Below, in pieces: positions 25,937 through 34,499 of a stretch of DNA of 64,000 nt (positions within the stretch are counted from its first letter, which is position 1; every line of letters begins with the position of its first letter). The translations under genes and the position numbers were made by a program. A model generated the notes under the pieces. The model was not told the origin of the DNA and did not search any database. It saw only the letters and a list, made by a program, of their open reading frames with translations. This stretch comes from CBDDFQ01 sp965227035 (lineage in GTDB: Bacteria > Pseudomonadota > Gammaproteobacteria > Burkholderiales > Burkholderiaceae_C), in NCBI GenBank assembly GCA_965227035.1, contig OZ245724.1, forward strand, positions 2,356,001-2,420,000. The letters run 5' to 3'.

Positions 25937-26917
25937 ATGTCGCTGAAAGTTCGAAATTTCGCTGTCGTATCGCTGCTGCTTGTCGCGTTTGCAGCGACTG
26001 CGCAGGCCCAGTCACAGGACTATCCCAACAGGCAGGTGCGAATCATCGTCGCCTCGGTCGCAGGCGGCACGGTCGATACGGCTGCGCGAATCATGGGCCA
26101 GAAGCTCTCGGAGGTCTGGGGGCAACCCGTCGTCATAGAAAACAAGACAGGTGCAAGCGAAATGATCGGCGCCGACTACGTATCGAAAGCGACGCCCGAT
26201 GGCTACACGCTGATTCTGATGTCGCTGGCGTCTCTCACGATCAATCCCGCGGTGTTCACCAAGCTGCCCTACGACGCAGAGAAAGCGTTTGCGCCGATTG
26301 CATCGATCAACGTGAACCCGATGTCGCTTGTCGCGAATCCGAAGGTGCCTTACAACACACTCAAGGAAATGATTGCGTTGTCCAAGCAGACGCCCAAAGG
26401 CATCTCGTATTCGACGCCGGGTCTGGCGACCAACAACCACATCGCGGGCGAATGGCTTGCGGCCGAAAGCGGAGCGAAGATCGTTCACGTGCCGTACAAG
26501 GGAGGTCCTGCGGCTGCCAACGGAATCATTGCGGGCGATGTGGAGTTTGGTGTGATCTCGCTCGTGCAGGCCTTACCACTGGTGAAGGCCGGCAGCCTTA
26601 AACCGCTGGCCATCACGACCGAGCAGCGCAGCGCTCTGGCACCCGACTGGCCTTCGGTTGCGGAACTCCTGATCCCGGGCTACGACAACGCAGTTCGCTC
26701 TGCCATCTTCGCACCCGCGAACACCCCGAAGCCCATCCTGGCGAAGATCAACGCCGATGTGAACAAGATTCTCCTGACCGCAGAGATTCGCGAAAAGTTT
26801 GCAATCGCAGGATCCGAGCCGTGGATTTCCTCGTCGCAAGAACTCTCTGACTTCATCGTGAAGACACGCCAGCGCACCTTCAAGATCGTGACCGACGCAA
26901 AGATCAAAGCTGAATAA
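25937..26917 (+). CDS. Bug-family periplasmic solute-binding protein
   Basis: 326 residues, with AAGGA 6 nt before ATG 25937. Signal peptide MSLKVRNFAVVSLLLVAFAATAQA, then QDYPNRQVRIIVASVAGGTVD. In the canonical Bug loop PFPPGG is replaced here by ASVAGG, a departure that may alter the carboxylate pocket. VIENKTGASE and HVPYKGG are conserved. It is the first gene of a pair with the ThDP enzyme 56 nt downstream. Likely captures the 2-oxoacid or precursor that the decarboxylase uses. Confidence 0.87.
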   Translation: MSLKVRNFAVVSLLLVAFAATAQAQSQDYPNRQVRIIVASVAGGTVDTAARIMGQKLSEVWGQPVVIENKTGASEMIGADYVSKATPDGYTLILMSLASLTINPAVFTKLPYDAEKAFAPIASINVNPMSLVANPKVPYNTLKEMIALSKQTPKGISYSTPGLATNNHIAGEWLAAESGAKIVHVPYKGGPAAANGIIAGDVEFGVISLVQALPLVKAGSLKPLAITTEQRSALAPDWPSVAELLIPGYDNAVRSAIFAPANTPKPILAKINADVNKILLTAEIREKFAIAGSEPWISSSQELSDFIVKTRQRTFKIVTDAKIKAE

Positions 26918-26973
26918 ATCAACTAGAAGACTCAACTAAAAGAATCAACCAAAAAGTCATCCAGGAGACAACG

Positions 26974-28758
26974 ATGAATGCACCTGAGAAAATTGGATCG
27001 ATGATCGTGCACGACACGCCTTCGCCCTCGACACCGGGCGAAGAAATCTGGGGCAGCGATGCGATCGCGTCGATGCTCCAGGAGCTGGATATCCCCTATC
27101 TCGCGATCAATCCTGGCGCAAGCTACAGAGGGCTTCACGACAGCCTGGTGAACTACACCGGCAATGTGAAACCGCAGATGCTGCTGTGCCTGCACGAAGA
27201 GTCTGCCGTTTCGATCGCGCAAGGCTATGCAAAAGCCAGCGGCAAGATGATGGGCGCGGTGCTGCATTCGAACGTCGGGCTGATGCACGCGTCCATGTCT
27301 ATCTTCAACGCATGGTGCGATCGCATCCCGATGCTGCTGCTCGGAGCGACAGGGCCGTGGGACGCCAACAAACGCAGACCGTGGATCGACTGGATTCACA
27401 CCGCATCCGACCAAGGTGCGCTGGTACGCGACTACACCAAATGGGACAACCAGCCCGCCTCGATTCCCGCCACATTCGAAGCGCTGTTGCGCGCTGTCCA
27501 GATTGCCGATACGGCTCCACGCGGACCTACCTACGTGAACCTCGATTCGGCCATGCAGGAAGCGAAGCTCGGCAAGGCATTGCCGATTCCCAAGGCGAGC
27601 CGATTCGGTGCACCGCCACCCACCCTGCCGTCTCATGCGCAATTGAACGAAGCAGCCAAGCTGCTTTCCGGCGCCAAGAATCCGGTGATTCTGATGGGGC
27701 GCACTTCGCGCAACGAATCGGACTGGAAGAATCGGATCGAGCTTGCGGAGAAGTTGCAGGCTGTAGTGCTCACCGACACCAAAATGCCGGCGGCTTTCCC
27801 GTCGACGCACAAGCTTCATCCGTTCATTTCAGCCTCTTCGCTATCGCAGGCAGCTTGCGAATACATTCGCACCGCCGATGTGATTCTGTCGCTCGACTGG
27901 TACGACCTTGCAGGCACGCTCAAACAAGGATGGGAAGGCGGCGAGATCACGGCAAAGATCATCAATGTCTCGCCGGACCAACTGGTGCATCGCGGATGGA
28001 GCATGGACTATCAGGGTTTACCGCCCATGGACATTTACATGATGTGCGAGGCGGACCCGGTGGTGCCACTGCTTACCGGCGCAATCGCAACGCGCCCTAA
28101 AAGTAACCCGCCCGCTCGGCCGGTACTACCGCCAGCAGATCGAAGCGCGGTATCGATCAGAACACTCGCCGATGCGGTGAACGCAGAAACCGAGGGCATG
28201 GATGTCTGCTTCGTCGGACTACCCATCGGATGGAACTCGGCCTATCGCAACTTCGATCATCCGATGGACTATCTGGGTAGCAACGGCGGAGGCGGCATCG
28301 GGGCCGGGCCGGGGATTTCCATCGGCGCCGCGCTTGCGCTGAAAGGCAGCGGTCGCCTTCCCATCGGAATACTCGGCGACGGAGATTTCCTCATGGGCAA
28401 CACGGCCCTGTGGACAGCCGTGCACTACCAGATACCCTGCCTTTTATTGATCTCGAACAACCGCTCGTTCTACAACGACGAAGTGCATCAGGAACGCGTC
28501 GCCAAAACACGAGACCGGCCTGTCGAAAACAAATGGATCGGCCAGCAGATCAACGAGCCGGACATCGATCTGGCGATGATGGCGAGATCGCAAGGCGCCG
28601 TTGGCATTGGACCTGTCAAAGAGGTCGACGACCTTCGCGAAGCAATTCGCCAGGGCATAGAGGCTGTGAAGGCCGGCAAGACTTGTGTGGTCGATGTGCG
28701 CGTGCTGCCTGGCTACGATGTCAACGTGACGAAGTCGAAGACCAGTCAAGCACGGTGA
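26974..28758 (+). CDS. ThDP-dependent decarboxylase/lyase (benzoylformate decarboxylase/acetolactate synthase fold), copy 1
   Basis: 594 residues with CAGGAGA before ATG 26974. It has the three-domain ThDP architecture: Pyr domain with cofactor-activating Glu75 (LHEESAVSIAQGYA), a middle domain, and a PP domain with the Mg-ThDP motif starting GDGDFLMGN and closing in SNNRSFYND (about 467-495). His98 (VLHSNVG) lines up with the catalytic His70 of benzoylformate decarboxylase. The position of that enzyme's Ser26 is Ala49 in NPGASYRGL. Substrate is probably a 2-oxoacid giving an aldehyde, which the neighbouring aldehyde dehydrogenase could oxidise. It has a full-length paralog at 30278-32086. 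Confidence 0.85.
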   Translation: MNAPEKIGSMIVHDTPSPSTPGEEIWGSDAIASMLQELDIPYLAINPGASYRGLHDSLVNYTGNVKPQMLLCLHEESAVSIAQGYAKASGKMMGAVLHSNVGLMHASMSIFNAWCDRIPMLLLGATGPWDANKRRPWIDWIHTASDQGALVRDYTKWDNQPASIPATFEALLRAVQIADTAPRGPTYVNLDSAMQEAKLGKALPIPKASRFGAPPPTLPSHAQLNEAAKLLSGAKNPVILMGRTSRNESDWKNRIELAEKLQAVVLTDTKMPAAFPSTHKLHPFISASSLSQAACEYIRTADVILSLDWYDLAGTLKQGWEGGEITAKIINVSPDQLVHRGWSMDYQGLPPMDIYMMCEADPVVPLLTGAIATRPKSNPPARPVLPPADRSAVSIRTLADAVNAETEGMDVCFVGLPIGWNSAYRNFDHPMDYLGSNGGGGIGAGPGISIGAALALKGSGRLPIGILGDGDFLMGNTALWTAVHYQIPCLLLISNNRSFYNDEVHQERVAKTRDRPVENKWIGQQINEPDIDLAMMARSQGAVGIGPVKEVDDLREAIRQGIEAVKAGKTCVVDVRVLPGYDVNVTKSKTSQAR

Positions 28759-28767
28759 TAGGACTAG

Positions 28768-30240
28768 CTATCCCAGCTTCAGATTCACATTCTTCGTATA
28801 CGTGAACTCGAGCAGTTCGGCGAAACATTCCTCCCGCCCGATGCCCGACTGCTTCACGCCGCCGAAGGGCGCTCCCATGAAGTGCTGGCTCGAATTGTTG
28901 ATCCACACGAAGCCGGTGTGGATGCGCTTGGCGGCTCGATGCGCGGTGTTGATGTTCTGGGTCCAGATCGATCCGGTGAGCCCGAAATCGACGCCGTTCA
29001 CGTCTTTCCACAACGCATCTTCATCGGTCCACTTGAACACAGACATGACCGGGCCGAACACTTCCTCCTGCGCGAGTCGCATGTCGGCTTTCATGTCGGC
29101 GAACACGGTGGGTTCGTAGAAGAAGCCATCTTTCAGCGCAGGGTCCTCGGGTTGTTTGCCGCCGGCGACCAGTCGACCGCCGTCCTCGATGCCGACCGCG
29201 ACATACCTCTTCACCTTCTCGAGTTGCGCTTTGCTCACGAGCGAACCCATGGTCGTTTTAGGATCGGTCGGAATACCTGCCTTGTGGCGTTGCGGCAAAA
29301 GTTGTACGACCCGATCGAGAATCTCGTCGTGAATCGATTCGTGCAGGAACACGCGGCTGGTCGATCCGCAACTTTGACCCGACCAGGTGAAGTTCATGCC
29401 GCCGATGATGCCGTTGACCAGCTTCTCTTTATCTGCATCGGGATAAGCCACCAGGGCGTTCTTTCCGCCGAGCTCCAGCAGGATCGGCTTCAAGTTGTCC
29501 GACGCGGTTTTCATCACGGCTTTGCCAGTGGGTACGCCGCCTACCAACGTAATTTTTTGCACCAGCGGATGACGTCCCATCGCATCGCCGCATTCACGGC
29601 CCCCGCACAGGAAATTCACCACGCCCGGAGGGAACAGGTGTCCGATAAGTTCTGCGAGACGGATGATAGACAAGGGTGCCTGATCGGGGGCCTTCACCAC
29701 CACCGTATTACCGGCAGCGAGCGGTGCTGCGAGACGCGCCGCCGCGAACATGAGCGGGTGGTTGTAGGCGACGATGCGGGCTACCACGCCGAGGGGTTCC
29801 TGCAACGTGTAGTTGAAGTTGCCATCGCCCATGGGAATCGTCTCGCCCTTTATTTCGGATGCGAGCCCCGCGAAATATTCGAGTGCATCGGCGGCGAAAC
29901 CCGCGTCCATCGCAAGCGCTGAAACCGGATTGCCGTTGTTGAGCGAGTCGAGTTGAGCCAGCGGCATCGCTTGCTCGCGCAGTACTGCGGCAGCCTTGCG
30001 CATCAGACGGCCCCTTTCGATGGGCGGCGTGGCGGCCCAAGCGGGGAACGCGGCGTGTGCTGCCTTCACGGCGGCGTCTACGTCGGAAGCATCTGCAATC
30101 GGAGCTGCCGAGATGACTTCGTTGTACGTCGGGTTGATCGTGTCGGCATAAGTGCCTGCCTTGGGGGCATGAAATGCGCCGCCGTAATAGAGGCCGTTTT
30201 GTGTCGGCAAAATTCCGGCGGGGATGTCCTTGGTGCGCAT
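28768..30240 (-). CDS. NAD(P)-dependent aldehyde dehydrogenase
   Basis: 490 residues from ATG 30240 with AGGAG 10 nt upstream. Catalytic Cys291 in SGQSCGST and general-base Glu in LLELGGKNA; the YNHPL segment is where most relatives have PWNFP. The overall type is the betaine/benzaldehyde-like group. It ends 9 nt from the convergent ThDP gene and follows the second ThDP gene (stop to start 37 nt) in its own operon. The pairing of a 2-oxoacid decarboxylase with an aldehyde dehydrogenase gives a route 2-oxoacid to aldehyde to acid, as in mandelate/benzoylformate breakdown. Confidence 0.87.
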   Translation of the reverse strand: MRTKDIPAGILPTQNGLYYGGAFHAPKAGTYADTINPTYNEVISAAPIADASDVDAAVKAAHAAFPAWAATPPIERGRLMRKAAAVLREQAMPLAQLDSLNNGNPVSALAMDAGFAADALEYFAGLASEIKGETIPMGDGNFNYTLQEPLGVVARIVAYNHPLMFAAARLAAPLAAGNTVVVKAPDQAPLSIIRLAELIGHLFPPGVVNFLCGGRECGDAMGRHPLVQKITLVGGVPTGKAVMKTASDNLKPILLELGGKNALVAYPDADKEKLVNGIIGGMNFTWSGQSCGSTSRVFLHESIHDEILDRVVQLLPQRHKAGIPTDPKTTMGSLVSKAQLEKVKRYVAVGIEDGGRLVAGGKQPEDPALKDGFFYEPTVFADMKADMRLAQEEVFGPVMSVFKWTDEDALWKDVNGVDFGLTGSIWTQNINTAHRAAKRIHTGFVWINNSSQHFMGAPFGGVKQSGIGREECFAELLEFTYTKNVNLKLG

Positions 30241-30277
30241 GTCGAGAAAACTCCTGATTGCTTTGAAGGTTTAGCTT

Positions 30278-32086
30278 TTATTCGGAACGGGTAAGACCAG
30301 CGGTCATTGCCGCGCTATAGCCGGTGCTCACGATCACATCGATCACGAACGCCTTCCCGTCCTGCACAGATTTCAATCCCTGCGCAATCGCTTTTTCGAG
30401 TTCCGCGCCGGTTTCGATCGGGCCGACGCCATCTATGCCCTGGCCTCTCGCAAGCATTGCAAGGTCGGGATTCGGATTACCGATTCGCTGACCTATCCAT
30501 TTGTTCTCGACAGGCCGATCGCGTTGTCGTGCGACCCGCTCCTGATGCACTTCGTCGTTGAAGAACGACCGGTTGTTCACCACGATGATAAGCAGAGGTA
30601 TGTGAGCGTTCGCCGCAGTCCACAGCGCGTTCACGCCCATGAGGTAATCGCCATCGCCCATGACCGCTACGGGCAGTCGGTCGGTGCCCTTCATGGCTAG
30701 TGCGGATCCGATCGAGATGCCGGGGCCAGCGCCTACGCCGCCTCCGCCTTCGTAGCCCAGGAAGTCGAGCGGATGCTCGATATCCCACATTTCGCCGCTC
30801 CAGCTCAACGGTGCGCGAATCAGGCTGACCTTCTGGCCTTTGACATGTTTAGCCGCTGCTTTCAAGGCTTGCGACACCATCGGCACGGTAAGCGGACCAC
30901 CTTGAATCAAAGCCGTCACTTCCGGCATCGGCGGGCGGGAGTGCGAGACCAGCTTGCGCGGTGTCACTCGATCGACCAACAGCTTCACAGCCGGCTCCGG
31001 CTCGCACATCAGGTACACATCCATGGGAGGTAGACCTTGATGATCCATGCTCCAGCCGTTGTGGATGTATTGGTCGACAGACACCTGGATCACCTTGCTG
31101 CCCACCGGCTTGTTGCCCCACGCCTGTTTCAGCGTACCGGCCAGATCGGTGAAGTCGAGGCTCAGGACCACATCTGCGTCCTTCAAAACAGCCATCGCGC
31201 CGGGCGAAAGGAAGGTTCCGGCAGGCGCTGCATACAGGGGGTGCGTTGTCGGAAACGCGCCGCCCACTTTCAGATCGGTCAGCACTTCGGCATTCAACTT
31301 CTCTGCAAGCGCGATTCTGTCGGCCCAACCCTCTTCGCTTCGCGAGACTCGTCCCATCAACAGCACCGGTCTGCGTGCGTTCGAGAGAAGCGCAGCTGCT
31401 TCGTCGATCGCTTCGTCGGAAGGACGTACGGCCGGTGCGGCCTTGTAGCGAGTCGTGTTGAGAATCTCCGGCATGGCATCGAGCTTGGACTCCTGCAAGC
31501 CGGCGTCGAAGCAGACATACACCGGGCCTTGCGGCGCAGTCGTCGCGATCTGGACCGCACGCAATAGTGCTTCCTGCGCAGCGCCGATGGACGATGGCTG
31601 GCAATCCCATTTGATGAAGTGTCGAATCAAGGCGCCCTGATCCTGCGCGGTATGAATCCAGTCGATCCACGGTCTGCGTTTTGCTGCATCGACCGGGCCA
31701 GTGGCACCGAGAACGATCACCGGCATGCGGTCGGTCCACGCGTCGAAGATGCCCATCGATCCGTGCATCAGACCCACGTTGCTGTGAAGAATCGCGCCCA
31801 GCGGTTTGCCTGTCACCTTCGCGTATCCATGCGCAATCGCGACTGCATGCTCCTCGTGCAGCACTACGATCATCTGCGGCTTTTCATTGCCGAGATGATT
31901 CACCATGCTGTCGTGCAAACCGCGAAAACTCGCTCCTGGATTGATCAGCAGATACGGAATCTCGAGAGCACGCAGCATCTCGGCAATCGCATCGCTTCCC
32001 CAGACGGATTGCTTGGCTTCGATGGGAGCAGGAATGTCGCGGCGAACAACGGGAACCGGCTGCGCTGGTTTGGATAGATCGGTCAT
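30278..32086 (-). CDS. ThDP-dependent decarboxylase/lyase, copy 2
   Basis: 602 residues from ATG 32086. It aligns end to end with copy 1 (both begin the core at WGSDAIA and share NPGAS, RRPWIDWIHTA, GWSMD and EVHQERVA), more than half identical by eye. Cofactor Glu78, catalytic-His equivalent His101, and the Mg-ThDP motif GDGDYLMGV ... NNRSFFND are all intact, so both copies should be active. Again Ala sits where benzoylformate decarboxylase has Ser26. Differences cluster in the middle and near residue 400 (loops), which could give different substrates or a heteromeric enzyme. Between Bug and aldehyde dehydrogenase in a leftward operon. Confidence 0.85.
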   Translation of the reverse strand: MTDLSKPAQPVPVVRRDIPAPIEAKQSVWGSDAIAEMLRALEIPYLLINPGASFRGLHDSMVNHLGNEKPQMIVVLHEEHAVAIAHGYAKVTGKPLGAILHSNVGLMHGSMGIFDAWTDRMPVIVLGATGPVDAAKRRPWIDWIHTAQDQGALIRHFIKWDCQPSSIGAAQEALLRAVQIATTAPQGPVYVCFDAGLQESKLDAMPEILNTTRYKAAPAVRPSDEAIDEAAALLSNARRPVLLMGRVSRSEEGWADRIALAEKLNAEVLTDLKVGGAFPTTHPLYAAPAGTFLSPGAMAVLKDADVVLSLDFTDLAGTLKQAWGNKPVGSKVIQVSVDQYIHNGWSMDHQGLPPMDVYLMCEPEPAVKLLVDRVTPRKLVSHSRPPMPEVTALIQGGPLTVPMVSQALKAAAKHVKGQKVSLIRAPLSWSGEMWDIEHPLDFLGYEGGGGVGAGPGISIGSALAMKGTDRLPVAVMGDGDYLMGVNALWTAANAHIPLLIIVVNNRSFFNDEVHQERVARQRDRPVENKWIGQRIGNPNPDLAMLARGQGIDGVGPIETGAELEKAIAQGLKSVQDGKAFVIDVIVSTGYSAAMTAGLTRSE

Positions 32087-32143
32087 GAAAATCCAGGATG
32101 GTTGACGATGGTCTGTTCGAGCGGCGGCCAAAGCCGCCACTGC

Positions 32144-33124
32144 TCAATCAGGTTTGATGTTGGCTTCCTTGATCACATCTGCCCACCGTTTTTGATCGGT
32201 CGCGATGAGCTTGGTGAATTCTGCAGCGGTACTGGACTCCGCGTAAATACCCTGTTCCGCCAACTTTGCTTTGACCTCCGGAAGGGCCAGCGCGCGACGG
32301 AGTTCAGCGTTCAATTTATTGATGACTGCTGGGGGCGTTTTGGAAGGAGCCACCATGCCGATCCAGATGTCGCTCTCGTAGCCAGGAACGGTTTCTGCAA
32401 TCGTCGGTGTATCGGGCAACAACTGCACGCGTTTCGTGCCAGTGGTGCCGAGCGCCACCAGTTTGCCCGCACGAATATGCGGCAAAGCCGTGTTCATCGG
32501 GCAGAACATGACGTCGACTATTCCACCCAGCACATCGACCACTGCAGCAGCCGACCCCTTGTACGGAATGTGTTTGATCTGGGTGCCTGTCATCGACTTG
32601 AACACCTCGGCGGCCATGTGTTGCGGACTGCCGGAGCCGGCCGACGCATAAGACAGCTTGTCCGGATTCGCCTTGGCGTAGGCAATCAGCTCGCTAACGT
32701 TTTTCACGTTCAGCTTCGGATTTACGACGAGCACGATGGGCACCGATCCCAGCATGGTCACACCGGTCAAATCCCGCGAAACGTCGAATGGTAGCTTCGA
32801 ATAAAGCGCCGGATTCACGGCCACCGTCTGATTCGGCGCAATGCCGATGTTGTAGCCATCGGGCTCCGCTTTCGCGAGAAAGTCGGTCGCAATATTCCCT
32901 GCAGCGCCAGGCTTGTTATCGACAATGACCGGCTGGCCGAAGGTCTTCTGCATCTCCTGGCCGAGAACGCGCGCAAGGACGTCGTTCGAGCCACCCGGCG
33001 GAAGCGGAACGATGATATGAATGGGTTTGGTGGGGTACTCCTGCGCGAACGCAGGATGTACTGCGGCGACTCCGACGGTCAATGCAAACGCGGCTGCCAA
33101 CCACGCACGAATCTCGAACTTCAT
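32144..33124 (-). CDS. Bug-family periplasmic solute-binding protein
   Basis: 326 residues from ATG 33124, preceded by AAGGAGA. Signal peptide MKFEIRAWLAAAFALTVGVAAVHPAFA, then QEYPTKPIHIIVPLPPGGSND, the standard Bug signature with VDNKPGAAGN. First gene of the leftward operon Bug, ThDP copy 2, aldehyde dehydrogenase. It is not especially close to the Bug at 25937, so the two ThDP cassettes may serve different ligands. No permease subunits nearby. Confidence 0.88.
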   Translation of the reverse strand: MKFEIRAWLAAAFALTVGVAAVHPAFAQEYPTKPIHIIVPLPPGGSNDVLARVLGQEMQKTFGQPVIVDNKPGAAGNIATDFLAKAEPDGYNIGIAPNQTVAVNPALYSKLPFDVSRDLTGVTMLGSVPIVLVVNPKLNVKNVSELIAYAKANPDKLSYASAGSGSPQHMAAEVFKSMTGTQIKHIPYKGSAAAVVDVLGGIVDVMFCPMNTALPHIRAGKLVALGTTGTKRVQLLPDTPTIAETVPGYESDIWIGMVAPSKTPPAVINKLNAELRRALALPEVKAKLAEQGIYAESSTAAEFTKLIATDQKRWADVIKEANIKPD

Positions 33125-33307
33125 GGTCTGTCTCCTTCGTTGTGAATTTCTCATCGGCCGCCGTCGCTGAAACGATCTGCGGTCGACCTTGCCGGCAATC
33201 CTCATAAGCGGGATGCGCAGCAAGAGCTGTTTCAATTGCTTGAATTCACAAGAATGCAGCAAGCAGGAGGCGGGAGGGGATGGGGTTTGCCCTGCTCGGG
33301 CAAAGAT

Positions 33308-33324
33308 GTCTCATGAGGTGAGAC
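33308..33324. repeat. Short inverted repeat in 286-bp intergenic gap
   Basis: GTCTCA-TGAGG-TGAGAC, perfect 6-bp arms. It lies about 185 bp upstream of the leftward Bug gene, in the only gap that can hold that operon's promoter (33125-33410). Candidate operator or hairpin; nothing else in the gap looks coding. Confidence 0.35.
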
Positions 33325-33326
33325 AG

Positions 33327-33353
33327 GATTCGATTTTTCTTTTCGATCGAATC
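33327..33353. terminator. 8-bp-arm hairpin downstream of SRPBCC gene
   Basis: GATTCGAT-(11 nt)-ATCGAATC is a perfect inverted repeat 58 nt past the stop of the leftward SRPBCC gene. It could end the ArsR-SRPBCC transcript, although no T-run follows on that strand; a regulatory role for the Bug operon is the alternative. Confidence 0.35.
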
Positions 33354-33410
33354 CGGACCTCGACATCGAACGGCAGAAATCCGAAGGGGCCGAAGCCGGA
33401 TATTTTTCCC

Positions 33411-33932
33411 TCACTTTTCTACGGCTGCCTCGTATTCCTTTTCGACCGAGGAGAAATATTTCCAGAACAGTCGCGGCTCGGCTTTGTTGAGTACGTCTTC
33501 AAGGATCGCGGTGTGCGCGTCCCATCCGCTCATCACGCTAACGACTGCTCCGCGAGTACCTAAGCTCTCATGCACGATCGTAAGCAGAACGTGCTGGCCC
33601 TTCGGGGTTAATTCGTAGGTCACTTCGGTGTCGCCGCTCGACCATGTCCATGTGTGTGCAAGCATGCGCATCGGCTCGAGCTTCGTGATCACACCCACGA
33701 AATTTCCGACTCCGTCATTCTTGTGATTGTCTGGACGCTCGGTATCGCTCGATAGCCTGTCATTGTCGAATTCGAGATGCACTTTTCCGCCGACACGAAG
33801 GTCGAAGTCGCCTGCGCAGAACCATTTTGCCCGCTTGTCCGATTCGACAAGATAAGACCAGACTCGCTCTACCGGCCCGGGTAGAAGACGTTCGAATCGC
33901 ACCGCTCCGGGTGCCATCAGGGTTGCTTTCAT
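33411..33932 (-). CDS. SRPBCC-family protein (AHSA1-like)
   Basis: 173 residues. The START/AHSA1-type ligand-binding fold is recognised by RFERLLPGPVERVWSYLVESDKRAKWFCAG, GKVHLEFDN, and MLAHTWTW followed by TEVTYELTPKG and a Gly-Trp helix (SGWDAHTAILEDVL). Such proteins beside ArsR regulators are widespread in proteobacteria; their ligand is unknown. The start overlaps the ArsR stop (ATGA), so the pair is co-translated and presumably co-regulated. Confidence 0.82.
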   Translation of the reverse strand: MKATLMAPGAVRFERLLPGPVERVWSYLVESDKRAKWFCAGDFDLRVGGKVHLEFDNDRLSSDTERPDNHKNDGVGNFVGVITKLEPMRMLAHTWTWSSGDTEVTYELTPKGQHVLLTIVHESLGTRGAVVSVMSGWDAHTAILEDVLNKAEPRLFWKYFSSVEKEYEAAVEK

Positions 33933-34357
33933 TTGCGTTTCCTTGGGTTGATGCCGGACGACTTCCCTTTGATGACGGGCGCGTCGGCGTTGGAGGGAAA
34001 GGGAGAATTACTTCGAGGGGGTTTGGAGCCGCGAGCAATATCGATCGCATCTTCCGCACGCAATGAGGCGTCGAGTGCGTCCAGTCGACTCGACCAGAAG
34101 TCGCGCGTCTTCTGCATCCATGTCGTGAGTTCGTCGAACGGATCGCGGCGAAGCGACAAGAAATGATCGCGACCCACCACGCGTCGCTCTACCAGTCCGG
34201 CACGCTCGAGCAGCTTGATATGTTTCGAGACGGAATTGAGCGAGATGTCGAACGGCGCCGCAACCTCCGTGACTCGCGCATCTCCGATGGCGAGTCGCTC
34301 CAGAATGCCGCGACGCGTCTCGTCTGCCAGCGCGATAAGTGTTTGATCAAGATCCAT
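33929..34357 (-). CDS. ArsR-family transcriptional regulator
   Basis: 142 residues from the ATG at 34357 (MDLDQTLIALADETRRGILERLA). An upstream in-frame ATG at 34375 is rejected because it lies inside the operator palindrome. Winged helix at about residues 10-80, with recognition segment DISLNSVSKHIKLLERAGLVERR. No metal-binding CxC is present, so it is of the metal-independent ArsR-SRPBCC type. The C-terminal 50 residues (RGSKPPRSNSPF...) are an unusual, probably disordered Pro/Ser/Lys tail. Autoregulation through the operator at 34364-34387 is likely. Confidence 0.85.
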   Translation of the reverse strand: MDLDQTLIALADETRRGILERLAIGDARVTEVAAPFDISLNSVSKHIKLLERAGLVERRVVGRDHFLSLRRDPFDELTTWMQKTRDFWSSRLDALDASLRAEDAIDIARGSKPPRSNSPFPSNADAPVIKGKSSGINPRKRK

Positions 34358-34363
34358 AAATCT

Positions 34364-34392
34364 ATATTCACCCATTTAGGTGAATATGTCAA
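34364..34392 (-). promoter_or_regulatory. ArsR operator palindrome with -35 box
   Basis: ATATTCACC-CATTTA-GGTGAATAT (34364-34387) is a perfect inverted repeat with 9-bp arms. On the minus strand a TTGACA (34387-34392) abuts it, so the repeat fills the space where RNA polymerase must sit between -35 and -10. Only 6 nt separate it from the chosen ArsR ATG, implying a very short or absent leader. Strong candidate for autorepression. Confidence 0.6.
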
Positions 34393-34499
34393 ACACACCA
34401 CAGCGGCTGCAGATTTGACGGGTGTTTACGGTCGGGTCGACCCTAGAATTCAGCAGCTTTCCTCCACCTGCTCTCCCCGAACTACCCTTTATTCCCGCC

